This document shows, one piece after another, positions 16,447-24,836 of a stretch of 64,000 nucleotides of DNA. Position 1 is the stretch's first letter; each line of letters begins with the position of its first letter. The notes beneath the pieces were generated by a model. It was not told the origin of the DNA, did no database searches, and worked only from the letters and a program-made list of their open reading frames with translations. Origin of the DNA: Ramlibacter rhizophilus. Its GTDB lineage: Bacteria > Pseudomonadota > Gammaproteobacteria > Burkholderiales > Burkholderiaceae_C. The position numbers were made by a program, and so were the translations under genes. The stretch is from assembly GCF_004681965.1 (NCBI RefSeq), contig NZ_SMLL01000007.1, positions 248,001 through 312,000 of the forward strand. Direction: 5' to 3'.

Positions 16447-17895
16447 TCAGGCCTCCAGCGGCGGCGCCTCGAAGCCGCGCCAGCCGGCCTCCAGCAGTTG
16501 CGCCAGCGCGATGCAGCTCAGGTCGCCATAGACCGGGCCGATGATCTGCACGCCGATGGGCAGGCCCGCACGCGAGCGGCCGGCCGGTGCCACGGTGGCC
16601 GGCAGGTAGGCCAGGCCCGCGAGGCCGGCCCAGAAGACCTGGTCGATGGACGGCCGCTCGCGGCCGTTGACCGTCACCAGGCGTTCATGGCGCGGCTGCG
16701 AGTGGTCGTGCGCGAACGCGGGGGTGGCCGCCGCCGGGCACAGCAGCACGTCCCAGCGGGAGAAGAACTGCTCCCAGGCGCGCTGCATGGCGTGCCGCCG
16801 CGCGTGCGCCTGCAGCCAGTCGCGGTGCGTGGCGGCGATGCCGCGCGCGAAGCGGGCCGGGTAGCTGTCGTCCTGCGGCGAGAGCGCGGCGCGTTCCTGC
16901 TGGAAGCGCTCGTAGTCCGCGAGCGGCATGCGGCCACTGGTCGTGGCGCGGATCATGAGCGTGGCGTCGCGCGAGACGGCCTCGAAGTCGATGTCCGGCC
17001 GCGCGTCCCAGGACACCTGTGCGCCCTCGGCGGCCAGGAAGCGCGCCACTGCGTCCACCGCCTCGCGCACCTCGGCGTCCACCTCGCACACCGGCGTGTC
17101 CAGCAGCACGGCGACGCGCCAGCCGCGGATGTCCGCGTGGGGGCAGGGCGGCAGCTTCAGTTCCCAGGCCCGCGCCTCGGCGCCGTCGGGTCCGGCGGTG
17201 AGCGCCAGGCCGAGCTGCAGGTCCGCGGCGCTGCGGCCCATGGGGCCGACCACCGAGATGTCGGTGCGCGGGCCCGGCGTGACCCAATGGCCGGCCGGCG
17301 GCACGATGCCCCAGGTCGGCTTGTGGGCGTAGATGCCGCAGAAGTGCGCCGGAATGCGCAGCGACCCCCCGATGTCGCTGCCGAACTCGAAGCCGGTGAG
17401 CCCCGCGGCCAGCGCCGCGGCCGAGCCGCCGGAGGACCCACCTGGCGTGCGCGAAAGATCCCAGGGATTGGCGGTGGTGCCGTGGAGCTCGTTGTAGCTT
17501 TGCCAGTCGGCCAGCATCAGCGGCACGTTGGTCTTGCCGAACACGATGGCGCCGGCGTCCTGCAGCCGGCGCACGGCTTCGGCCGTGCCGGCGGCGATGT
17601 TGTCGCGGTTCGCGGGCGCGCCCCAGGTGGTGGGCAGGCCGGCGAGGTCGAAGGACTCCTTCACGGTCATGGGCACGCCGTGCAGCGGCCCGCGCACCTG
17701 GCCGCGCGCGAGGGCGGTGTCGGCCGCGTCGGCCGCGGCGCGGGCGCGCTCGACGTCGCGCACCACCACCGCATTGATCGCGCCGTCCAGCGCCTCGATG
17801 CGGCGCAGGTACATCTCCAGCAGCTCGCGGCTGCCGAAGCGGCGCGCGCGCAGGCCAGCGGCGAGTTCGGTGGCACTGGCGAAGGCGAGGTTCAT
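16447..17895 (-). CDS. Amidase signature family hydrolase
   Basis: A 482-residue amidase. The Ser-cisSer-Lys triad is visible: Lys in GVPMTVKESFD, the cis-Ser in TPGGSSGGSAAALAAG and the nucleophile Ser in GSDIGGSLRIPAHFCG. Such enzymes cleave aryl or alkyl amides to acid plus ammonia. First gene of the 3-hydroxyanthranilate operon, 24 bp before the dioxygenase gene, so it may make a free acid or amine (for example from an anilide or anthranilamide-like substrate) that enters the ring-cleavage route. Divergent from the aldehyde dehydrogenase at 18142; the 246-bp gap between them has no clear regulatory repeat. Confidence 0.88.
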   Translation of the reverse strand: MNLAFASATELAAGLRARRFGSRELLEMYLRRIEALDGAINAVVVRDVERARAAADAADTALARGQVRGPLHGVPMTVKESFDLAGLPTTWGAPANRDNIAAGTAEAVRRLQDAGAIVFGKTNVPLMLADWQSYNELHGTTANPWDLSRTPGGSSGGSAAALAAGLTGFEFGSDIGGSLRIPAHFCGIYAHKPTWGIVPPAGHWVTPGPRTDISVVGPMGRSAADLQLGLALTAGPDGAEARAWELKLPPCPHADIRGWRVAVLLDTPVCEVDAEVREAVDAVARFLAAEGAQVSWDARPDIDFEAVSRDATLMIRATTSGRMPLADYERFQQERAALSPQDDSYPARFARGIAATHRDWLQAHARRHAMQRAWEQFFSRWDVLLCPAAATPAFAHDHSQPRHERLVTVNGRERPSIDQVFWAGLAGLAYLPATVAPAGRSRAGLPIGVQIIGPVYGDLSCIALAQLLEAGWRGFEAPPLEA

Positions 17896-18141
17896 AAGGC
17901 GGCTCCGTGCAAGGCACGTTGTTGATCGAGATGGCGCGGCCAGTCCAGCGTGGCCCCGCGGGCCATGAACCTGCGTGCGCCGGCGACCCCGCGGCGGGTC
18001 GACCATTTTTGGGCAGGGTCGGCGCCACTCTTGTATCAAAACGCTGAGGCGGGTGTCGAATCTGCTGATAGATGAGCGCGTCGCGCAGGCCGGGCACATT
18101 ACCGACAATGCGCCAGCCCCTCGGTCCGAAGGACAGCGCCC

Positions 18142-19560
18142 TTGAAACCCATCCCCACACGACTCGAACTCGACGAGCTCCAGTTCCGCTTCGGCCCCAT
18201 GCACGAGGCCAGCCGCCGTGAACTTGAGGTGCCCTGGTCGGTGCGCGACGATCGACTGGCCCGGCTGCTGGACCTGGTGCGCAGCCACGCGGACGACTTT
18301 GCGCGGGCCATCTCGGCCGACTTCGGCCAGCGGCCGGCGCAGGAGACGCGCATGCTGGAGGTCTTCCCCGCGCTGGAGGCGATCCGCCATGCGCGCCGGC
18401 ACGGCGCCGGCTGGATGAAGCCGAGGCGCCGCTCGCCGGGCCGCTGGTTTCGCGGCAGCGCGCGCGTCCTGCCGCAGCCCCTGGGCGTGGTGGGCGTCAT
18501 CGCGCCCTGGAACTACCCGCTGCTGCTGGCCGTCTCGCCCCTGGCCGGTGCGCTCGCGGCCGGCAACCGGGCCATGGTGAAGATGTCCGAGCATGCGCCG
18601 CGCACGGCCCGTCTGCTGGCCGAGTGCGTGGCCCGGCGCTTCGAGCCCGAGGAACTGTGGGTCACGACGGGCGACGCGCAAACCGGCGCGCAGTTCGCCG
18701 GCCTGGGTTTCGACCACCTGCTCTTCACCGGCTCCGGCGCGGTCGGCCGCGAGGTGATGCGCGCGGCCGCCGCGCGGCTCACGCCGGTGACACTGGAGCT
18801 GGGCGGCAAGTCGCCGGCCATCGTGGCGCCCGGCTATCCGCTGGGCCATGCGGTCGAACGCATCCTCGCGGGCAAGCTGATGAACGCGGGGCAGACCTGC
18901 ATCGCGCCCGACTACGTGCTGCTGCCCGCGGGGCAGGAGGCCGCCTTCGTCGAGGCCGCGCGGCGCGTGGTGGGACGCTTCTATCCGGCGCTGGCCGGCA
19001 ACCCGGACTACTGCAGCATCGCCTCGGACCACCATTTCGACCGCCTCCTGGACCTGCTGGACGACGCCGAGCGCTTCGGCGCCCGTGCGCACGAGCTGTC
19101 CCCCGCCGCGGCGGACGCACAGAGCCGGCGACTGCCGCCGCTGGTGCTCACGGGGGTGGAGGACGGGATGCGCGTGATGCAGGAGGAGATCTTCGGGCCC
19201 GTCCTGCCGCTGGTGACGTACCGCGATCTCGGCGAGGCACTCGCCTATGTCAATGCCCGTCCGCGGCCCCTGGCCCTGTACCTGTTCGACCGCGACCGCC
19301 GCCGCGTCCAGCACGTTCTGCGACACACCGTGGCCGGCGGGGTGACCGTCAACGACACCCTGCTGCACGCCGGCCCGAGCGAGCTGCCTTTCGGCGGCGT
19401 GGGCGCGAGCGGCATGGGCCACTACCACGGCGAAGCCGGCTTCCTCACCTTCTCCAAGTCCAAGCCGGTGCTGGTCGCCTCGCGCTTGAGCGGCGTGTCG
19501 CTGCTCAACCCGCCGTATGGACGGCTGGCGCGGGGGCTCGCCCGCCTGCTGGCACGTTGA
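18142..19560 (+). CDS. Coniferyl-aldehyde-dehydrogenase-type aldehyde dehydrogenase
   Basis: A 472-residue aldehyde dehydrogenase of the short, membrane-associating CalB/ALDH3 type. The catalytic Glu is in LELGGKSPAIV and Cys in NAGQTCIAPDYV; IAPWNYP and the C-terminal LPFGGVGASGMG are typical. The C-terminal tail ends in an Arg/Leu-rich GRLARGLARLLAR helix. A TTG start at 18142 with GAAGGA 8 bp before it is favoured; ATG at 18199 is an alternative. Substrates of the family are aromatic and aliphatic aldehydes. No close functional link with its neighbours is visible. Confidence 0.87.
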   Translation: MKPIPTRLELDELQFRFGPMHEASRRELEVPWSVRDDRLARLLDLVRSHADDFARAISADFGQRPAQETRMLEVFPALEAIRHARRHGAGWMKPRRRSPGRWFRGSARVLPQPLGVVGVIAPWNYPLLLAVSPLAGALAAGNRAMVKMSEHAPRTARLLAECVARRFEPEELWVTTGDAQTGAQFAGLGFDHLLFTGSGAVGREVMRAAAARLTPVTLELGGKSPAIVAPGYPLGHAVERILAGKLMNAGQTCIAPDYVLLPAGQEAAFVEAARRVVGRFYPALAGNPDYCSIASDHHFDRLLDLLDDAERFGARAHELSPAAADAQSRRLPPLVLTGVEDGMRVMQEEIFGPVLPLVTYRDLGEALAYVNARPRPLALYLFDRDRRRVQHVLRHTVAGGVTVNDTLLHAGPSELPFGGVGASGMGHYHGEAGFLTFSKSKPVLVASRLSGVSLLNPPYGRLARGLARLLAR

Positions 19561-19663
19561 TCCGCTCGCCGCATGCCCCAAGCCCGGCCGGGACTTGGGC
19601 CGCCGGCCGTTCCATGGGAGACTGCGCACTCCTTGCGCCTGCCGCGCCTGCCGCAGTACCTCC

Positions 19664-21820
19664 ATGTTCCGGCCTCGACAACTCCTGGACGGCGTGCCGC
19701 CCCGCCCCACGGGGGTCGGGGTGCTGCGCCTGCTCCTGGTGCTGTGCGTGACCGTTCCGCTGCTGCTGCTGGCGGCTTTCTCGGCCTACCGCCTGCGGCA
19801 GATGGAAGCCGAGGCCGAGTTGCGGCTGAACCGGTCGCTGGCCATCGCGCACGAGCACGCCCTGCGCACCCTGGCCATCAACCAGACTCTCCTGCAGCAC
19901 GTGCGCGACATCGCGCCGCGCGCAGGGCCCGTGGGCGAGCAGCAGCGCGCCCGGCTGCACCTGCAGCTGGCCGAACTGGCAGGCGACCAGCCGCAGGTCC
20001 ATGCGCTGTGGGTGCAGGGCGCCGACGGCTCGCTGATCGCGTCCAGCCTTCCGGCGCCGTTTCCCGCCCCTGCGGTGCACGCGGCCGGCGAGCGCGCGCG
20101 GGCCCACCGCGACGGCTACATGGGCCTGCACCTCTCCCCGCCCCAGCCGTACTCGTCCGACGGGCGCGTCTTCGACATGAGCATGGGCCGCTATGACGAC
20201 ACGGGCGCCTTCGCCGGCGTGGTCGCGCTGAGCATGCAGCCGTCCTACTTCGCGCGCTTCCACCAGACCCTGGCGGCCGAGGAGCCGGGCGTGGCCGTGA
20301 CCGTGTTCCGCGAGGACGGCGTGGTGTACTCGCGCTGGCCGCCCCTGCCGACTGCGCCCGAGCGCATGTCGCCCCAGGGCGAGGTGCTCTCTCGCGTGCT
20401 GGCGGGCGAGACCGAGGGCTTCGTGCGCAACGTGTCCTCGCTGGACCAGCGCAAGCGGCTGATCATCTTCCGCAAGCTGGGGGACTACCCCGTCTACATC
20501 GGCGTGGGCCGCGAACTGGGCGCGGTGCGCGCGGAGCTGCGCAAGGAAGTCGCGCAGCTGGCCGCCTTCGGTGCCGTGCCGGTGCTGGGCGTCCTGCTCA
20601 CGGCCTGGCTGGCGATGCGGCGCACGCGCGAGTCGCTGGTGGCGGCGGACCGCCTGCGCCAGGAGTCCGAGGCGCGGCGCGAGGCCGAGGAGGCACTGTT
20701 CCAGGCGCAGAAGATGGAAGCGCTGGGACGGCTCACGGGCGGCGTCGCGCACGACTTCAACAACGCGCTGATGGTCATCAGCGGCCATGCGCACATGCTG
20801 CGGCGCAAGGGACCCGAGGCGCTGCAGCGCCACCTGGACGCGATCGGCCGCGCCGTGGAGTCGTCCACCCATCTGACCCGCCAGCTGCTGGCGTTCTCGC
20901 GCCGGCAGGCCCTGAGCCCGACGACGCTGCGCCTGCAGGACAGCCTGCCGGCGATGCGCGACCTGATCGCGCCCACGCTGGGCAGCCGCATCGCCTTGTC
21001 CATCGAGGTCGATCCCGCCACCGCGCCCATCCACCTGGACGGGGCCGAACTGGAGCTGGCCCTCATCAACCTGGCCGTGAATGCGCGCGACGCCATGGGC
21101 GGGGTGGGCCACTTCACGCTGCGCGCCGGCCCGGTGGAGGCGCCCGATGGCGGGTCTGCGGCCTGGGTCCTGCTGGAGGCGCAGGACAGCGGCCCGGGCA
21201 TGCCGCCCGAGGTGGCCGCGCGCGCCTTCGAGCCCTTCTTCACGACCAAGCCCGCGGGCAAGGGCACCGGGCTGGGACTGAGCCAGGTCTATGGCCTGTG
21301 CCAGCATGCGGGTGGCCAGGTGGACATCCTCAGCGCGCCCGGCCAGGGCACCACGGTGCGCATGCGCTTTCCGCCCACGACGCAGCCGCAGCTGCCGGCC
21401 GCGACGCCGGTGGACCAGCTGCCCACGGTGTGCCGCACGGTCCTGCTGGTCGAAGACAACCTGGAGGTGGCGCAGGTCGTGCAACCGACGCTGGAGGCGC
21501 TGGGCTGCACCGTCACGCACGCGAGCACCGCCGCCCTCGCCCTGGCCGCGCTGGCGCGCGGTGACGCCTTCGACGTGCTGCTGAGCGACGTGGTCATGCC
21601 CGGCGGCATGGACGGCGTGGCCCTGGCCATGGCCGTGCGCGAGCGGTATCCGCAGGTGGCGGTGCTGCTCATGACCGGCTACTCGGAACAGATCCGGGCC
21701 ATCGCCGACATGGGCCTGCCGGTGCTGCCCAAGCCCTTCACGCCCGAGGCCCTGGCGCAGGCGCTGGCCCGCCTGGACGGCGCTCAGGGCGCGGGCGACT
21801 CGCCCCCGTCCAGCATGTAG
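19664..21820 (+). CDS. Membrane hybrid sensor histidine kinase with C-terminal receiver
   Basis: A 718-residue orphan sensor. A first membrane helix (about residues 17-42), a periplasmic dCache/PAS-like region up to about 300, and a second membrane helix (AVPVLGVLLTAWLAM). Then a HisKA domain with the phospho-His in GGVAHDFNN, an HATPase domain with NLAVNARDAM and GLGLSQVYG, and a receiver domain (LLVEDN, phospho-Asp in LLSDVVMPGG, Lys in LPKPFTPEAL). ATG at 19664 is chosen because the preceding open frame lacks a signal-like or conserved sequence. No response regulator gene is adjacent, and its 3' end overlaps the convergent SDR gene by 37 bp. Confidence 0.9.
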   Translation: MFRPRQLLDGVPPRPTGVGVLRLLLVLCVTVPLLLLAAFSAYRLRQMEAEAELRLNRSLAIAHEHALRTLAINQTLLQHVRDIAPRAGPVGEQQRARLHLQLAELAGDQPQVHALWVQGADGSLIASSLPAPFPAPAVHAAGERARAHRDGYMGLHLSPPQPYSSDGRVFDMSMGRYDDTGAFAGVVALSMQPSYFARFHQTLAAEEPGVAVTVFREDGVVYSRWPPLPTAPERMSPQGEVLSRVLAGETEGFVRNVSSLDQRKRLIIFRKLGDYPVYIGVGRELGAVRAELRKEVAQLAAFGAVPVLGVLLTAWLAMRRTRESLVAADRLRQESEARREAEEALFQAQKMEALGRLTGGVAHDFNNALMVISGHAHMLRRKGPEALQRHLDAIGRAVESSTHLTRQLLAFSRRQALSPTTLRLQDSLPAMRDLIAPTLGSRIALSIEVDPATAPIHLDGAELELALINLAVNARDAMGGVGHFTLRAGPVEAPDGGSAAWVLLEAQDSGPGMPPEVAARAFEPFFTTKPAGKGTGLGLSQVYGLCQHAGGQVDILSAPGQGTTVRMRFPPTTQPQLPAATPVDQLPTVCRTVLLVEDNLEVAQVVQPTLEALGCTVTHASTAALALAALARGDAFDVLLSDVVMPGGMDGVALAMAVRERYPQVAVLLMTGYSEQIRAIADMGLPVLPKPFTPEALAQALARLDGAQGAGDSPPSSM

Positions 21821-22497
21821 CCCGCGCCGGTGATGAAGCGCGTCGCGTCGCCGCACAGCGAGGCGACGAAGCGCCCGAAGTCGTCCGGGCGGCCGATCAC
21901 CTTGTCCTTCACGCCGAGCTGGCGTGCCCGGTCGGTGTCGTGGGGCCCCGCGAAGAGGGCGTTGATCGTGATGCCCTGGGCATAGAGTTCAGGCGCTGCG
22001 CTCTTGGCCCAGGCCCACAGCGCGCTGCGCGCGGCGGCCGAGAGGCACAGGAAGGGCTTGGGCGCCTTCACGCTGGTGGACGAGACGATGACGATGCGGC
22101 CCCAGCGCGCGGCCTTCATCGCCTCGGCCGCGGCGCGCACCTGGCGCCAGGCCGGATAGAAGGTGCTGTCGAAGGCGGCGGCGAAGTCCGGCTCGCCGGC
22201 CTCCAGCGGCAGGAGCGGCTTCGGGCCCGGCGTGTTCACTACGGCGATGTCCAGCCGGCCGAAGCGCCGCAGCGCTTCCTGGACGGCCTGCCCCGGCAGC
22301 GAAGGGTCCAGCAGGTCGCCCTCGAAGGCCACGCACCGGTCCGGGTGCTGCGCGGCCAGCGAAGCCAGTGCCTCGCTCGCGCGCGCCACCGCCACCACCT
22401 TCGCGCCTTCGGCCAGCAGCGCCTGCGCCGTGGCGCGGCCCAGGCCGCGCGAGGCGCCGGCCACCACGGCCACCCGATCCTTCAGTCCGAGATCCAT
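21784..22497 (-). CDS. Atypical short-chain dehydrogenase/reductase without YxxxK motif
   Basis: A 237-residue SDR. The Rossmann motif GASRGLGRA is normal. The usual Tyr-x3-Lys is replaced: the segment LSAAARSALWAWAK aligns so that Tyr becomes Ser and Lys becomes Arg, although the preceding VSSTSV is conserved. This pattern recurs in a subgroup of FabG-like proteins of unknown activity, so the gene is probably intact but not a standard alcohol dehydrogenase. It ends TGYMLDGGES-like (GAGYMLDGG). It is read divergently from the GntR gene at 22578 with an 80-bp gap containing a likely operator, and converges on the histidine kinase. Confidence 0.82.
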   Translation of the reverse strand: MDLGLKDRVAVVAGASRGLGRATAQALLAEGAKVVAVARASEALASLAAQHPDRCVAFEGDLLDPSLPGQAVQEALRRFGRLDIAVVNTPGPKPLLPLEAGEPDFAAAFDSTFYPAWRQVRAAAEAMKAARWGRIVIVSSTSVKAPKPFLCLSAAARSALWAWAKSAAPELYAQGITINALFAGPHDTDRARQLGVKDKVIGRPDDFGRFVASLCGDATRFITGAGYMLDGGESPAP

Positions 22498-22522
22498 TCG
22501 TGTATCCCCCGGGGCCGCGCCC

Positions 22523-22538
22523 GTAGAATGTTGCATAC
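22523..22538. promoter_or_regulatory. Probable GntR operator between SDR and GntR genes
   Basis: GTAGAATGTTGCATAC contains GTAGAAT and GCATAC, the reverse complements of the ATTCTAC and GTATGC parts of the direct repeat at 27069-27090 in front of the aromatic operon. It sits 40 bp before the GntR start and 26 bp before the SDR start, so the regulator could control both and itself. Confidence 0.5.
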
Positions 22539-22577
22539 CAGCGGCGGCCGTCCGCAGGCCACCACCCACTCACCGCG

Positions 22578-23258
22578 ATGTCATCGCTGCCCAGCCTGGT
22601 CCGTTCCGAAAGCCTCGCGCAACAGGCCTGGCACACCATCCGCCGCGCCATCCGCGACGGCAAGCTGGCCCGGGGCCAGTTCTTCTCCGAAACCACGCTG
22701 GCCGAGTCGCTGGGCGTGTCGCGCACGCCGGTGCGCGAGGCGCTCCTGAACCTGTTCCGCGACGGCGTGGTCGAGATCGTGCCCAAGCGCGGCTACCGGC
22801 TGGTCGAACTCGACGACGAGGCCATCAGCGAGATCCGGCTGCTGCGCGTGGCCCTGGAGCAGCTGGTGGTGGCCCGCCTGTGCGAAACCGCCACGCCGGC
22901 GGACATCCGCGAGCTGCGCACCATCCTCAAGGGCAAGGGGCGCAGCCAGGAGGACATGTACACCATCGACGAGGCCTTCCACATCCGGATGGCGGAGCTG
23001 GCGCGCCTGTTCCACATCCGGCGCGAGCTCCTGGGCGTGCGCGGCAAGATGTACCTGATCGCCAGCGGCACGCGCGTCACGGCGCTGCGCAACGAGAAGG
23101 TGGTGGCCGAGCACGCCGAGCTGCTCGACGCGCTGGAAGCGCGCGACTGCCGGCGCGCGCGCCGCGTGGTCACCGAGCATGTGGAGCGCTCGGTGGATGC
23201 GTTCGTGGCGGCGCGTGACCAGTTGCGCCAGCAGGAGCGCCTCCAGCGCCTGGCGTGA
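22578..23258 (+). CDS. GntR-family (FCD) transcriptional regulator
   Basis: A 226-residue regulator. The winged helix covers about residues 12-75 (SETTLAESLGVSRTPVREALLNL is the recognition region, KRGYRLVEL the wing). The FCD domain follows (LLRVALEQLVVARLCE, DEAFHIRMAELA, VVAEHAELLDALEARD, TEHVERSVD). It lies beside, and converges by 89 bp on, the left-pointing aromatic operon 26982-23170. Shared motifs before its own gene and in the divergent region 26983-27166 point to it as the regulator of that operon and of the LivK-like protein. Confidence 0.88.
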   Translation: MSSLPSLVRSESLAQQAWHTIRRAIRDGKLARGQFFSETTLAESLGVSRTPVREALLNLFRDGVVEIVPKRGYRLVELDDEAISEIRLLRVALEQLVVARLCETATPADIRELRTILKGKGRSQEDMYTIDEAFHIRMAELARLFHIRRELLGVRGKMYLIASGTRVTALRNEKVVAEHAELLDALEARDCRRARRVVTEHVERSVDAFVAARDQLRQQERLQRLA

Positions 23259-23508
23259 GCTGCGCCTGCGCGAGGCAGGCGTAATAGCGCTCGTTGTCCC
23301 AGCCGCTGGCGCGCGCGAAGTACAGCAGGGCCATGGGGTGCGCCCCCGCCTGCCACAGCGCCGCCATGTCCTGGCGGCGCACCGCCTCGCGCAACGCGGC
23401 GGACAGGGGCGCGTCCGCGAGCACCGCCTCGGCATCGGCCGCGAAGTCCGCCCGGCGATGGCCGCGCGTGATGTCCACCAGGAACTGCGTGAGGGCGCCC
23501 GCGCTCAT
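23170..23508 (-). CDS. LigA-like small subunit of class III dioxygenase
   Basis: A 112-residue protein whose first 85 residues resemble LigA alpha subunits: a helical start (ALTQFLVDITRGHRR), DAPLSAALREAVRRQDMAALWQAG and the capping segment HPMALLYFARASGW. The last 25 residues are Pro/Ala/His-rich and disordered. It is the last gene of the Rieske-LigB operon, coupled by ATGA to the LigB gene, and its 3' end overlaps the convergent GntR gene by 89 bp. With the LigB-like protein it should form the ring-cleavage enzyme of this cluster. Confidence 0.75.
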   Translation of the reverse strand: MSAGALTQFLVDITRGHRRADFAADAEAVLADAPLSAALREAVRRQDMAALWQAGAHPMALLYFARASGWDNERYYACLAQAQLTPGAGGAPAGATGHAPPRTHPPSAPHAR

Positions 23509-24320
23509 GCGGCCTCCCACAGGAGCTGGTGCACGCCGCTGTCCCAGCCCGGCGCGTAGGCGATCGAGGTGACCACGGTGGGCCGGCGCGCCTGCGCCGC
23601 GCCGGCCGCCGCGACCCAGTTGCGGATCTCGTGCGTGCCGTTGCCGATGCGGTCCAGCATCGCGTCCGGGTACGCGCAGGCGCGCTCCAGTTCGCCGGCC
23701 ACCAGCGCCTGCACGAAGTCGGCGTCGAAGTCCGGGTCGTTGCGCTCCATGCCGGGCGCGCCGACGATGTGCGAGAGCCCGCCGGTGGCCAGCACGCCCA
23801 CGCGCCGGCCGAGCGCCGAGCGGCCCACGATGTCCGCCACGGCCCCGCCCAGCGCGCGGCAGCGCGCGAGCGGCGGCAGGGGCGCGAAGAGGCTGTTGAT
23901 GATCACGGGAATCACCGCCGCGTCCGGTGCGATCCCGAGCTGCGCGAGCGGCAGCGTGGTGCCGTGGTCCAGGCGCAGCTCGATGGAATGCGCGGGATCG
24001 AAGCCACGCGCGTACAGCCCGCTGACGATCTCCTGCGCGAGCGCCGGATCGCCCGGTCGCGCCTGCGGCGCGAGCTTGAACTGCGGCTCGGGAAAGGCGG
24101 CGTGGCGCTCGCCCACGCCGACGACGAAGGGCGGCGCCATCCGGGGCTGCAGGTTGACGATGTGCTCGCTCGTGAAGACCACCAGGGTGTCGATGCCCGC
24201 ATCGGCGATGGCCTGGCCCAGGCGCCGGAAGCCGGCTTCGGTGGCGGCGCGATGCCCGGCCGAGGCGCGCTCGGGCCAGGCGGTCATGTAGGGGAAGTGG
24301 ACGGTTGCGGCGACCAGCAC
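23505..24320 (-). CDS. Class III extradiol dioxygenase, LigB-like catalytic subunit (second)
   Basis: A 271-residue LigB-fold protein. Probable iron ligands His8 (TVHFPY), His53 (SEHIVNL) and Glu231 (THEIRNW); catalytic His184 in ATGGLSHIVG. Start is a GTG at 24320, 11 bp after the beta-subunit stop and with AAAGGTG before it; no ATG fits. It would open the diol ring produced by the cis-diol dehydrogenase 26188-26982. Only distantly like the LigB at 2769-3617, so the two clusters treat different rings. Confidence 0.88.
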   Translation of the reverse strand: MLVAATVHFPYMTAWPERASAGHRAATEAGFRRLGQAIADAGIDTLVVFTSEHIVNLQPRMAPPFVVGVGERHAAFPEPQFKLAPQARPGDPALAQEIVSGLYARGFDPAHSIELRLDHGTTLPLAQLGIAPDAAVIPVIINSLFAPLPPLARCRALGGAVADIVGRSALGRRVGVLATGGLSHIVGAPGMERNDPDFDADFVQALVAGELERACAYPDAMLDRIGNGTHEIRNWVAAAGAAQARRPTVVTSIAYAPGWDSGVHQLLWEAA

Positions 24321-24331
24321 GGAGGCACCTT

Positions 24332-24832
24332 TCAGAAGAACACGCTCAGGCCCTGCTTGCCCACCGACTGGCGGTCCAGCACCACGCGCCGGTGGCGCAG
24401 GCGCAGTCCGCCGTCGGTCGGCACCAGCGTGTCGGTGCGGTCGCCGCTGAACTGCTGCTCCATGTTCCAGCGGTACTGCAGCAAGAGCAGGTTGCTGCGC
24501 ACGACGAGGCTTGCGCCATCTTCCTCGGACACGTCGATGACCTGCACGAAGTAGCGCAGTCGCGAGGGCGGCTGTTCCACCCAGGACTGCCGGCTTTCCA
24601 GCTTGTCCACGCGCGCGCTCAGCAGCGTGAAGTCCTCGTCGTAGTAGCCCAGCTCGTTTTCGCGCGTGACCAGGCCCTGCAGGGTGGAGGTGGTCACGGG
24701 CACGTGGTAACGCACGGCCGGGTCCATGAGGCCCAGCCACTCGCGGTAGCGGCGGTCCTGCAGCAGCAGGATCTCGCGCCGGTAGAAGCCTTCGACGGCT
24801 CGCCAGTGGCTCTCGCCCGGGATCTCTGACAT
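24332..24832 (-). CDS. Aromatic-ring-hydroxylating dioxygenase, small (beta) subunit
   Basis: A 166-residue SnoaL/cystatin-like protein of the Rieske dioxygenase beta family. Typical elements are the N-terminal helix EGFYRREILLLQDRRYREWLG, DPAVRYHVPV and the strand RYFVQVIDVSEED. It stabilises the hexamer and takes no direct part in catalysis. It lies 4 bp after the alpha subunit gene and 11 bp before the LigB gene in the same operon. Confidence 0.9.
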   Translation of the reverse strand: MSEIPGESHWRAVEGFYRREILLLQDRRYREWLGLMDPAVRYHVPVTTSTLQGLVTRENELGYYDEDFTLLSARVDKLESRQSWVEQPPSRLRYFVQVIDVSEEDGASLVVRSNLLLLQYRWNMEQQFSGDRTDTLVPTDGGLRLRHRRVVLDRQSVGKQGLSVFF

Positions 24833-24836
24833 GGCC

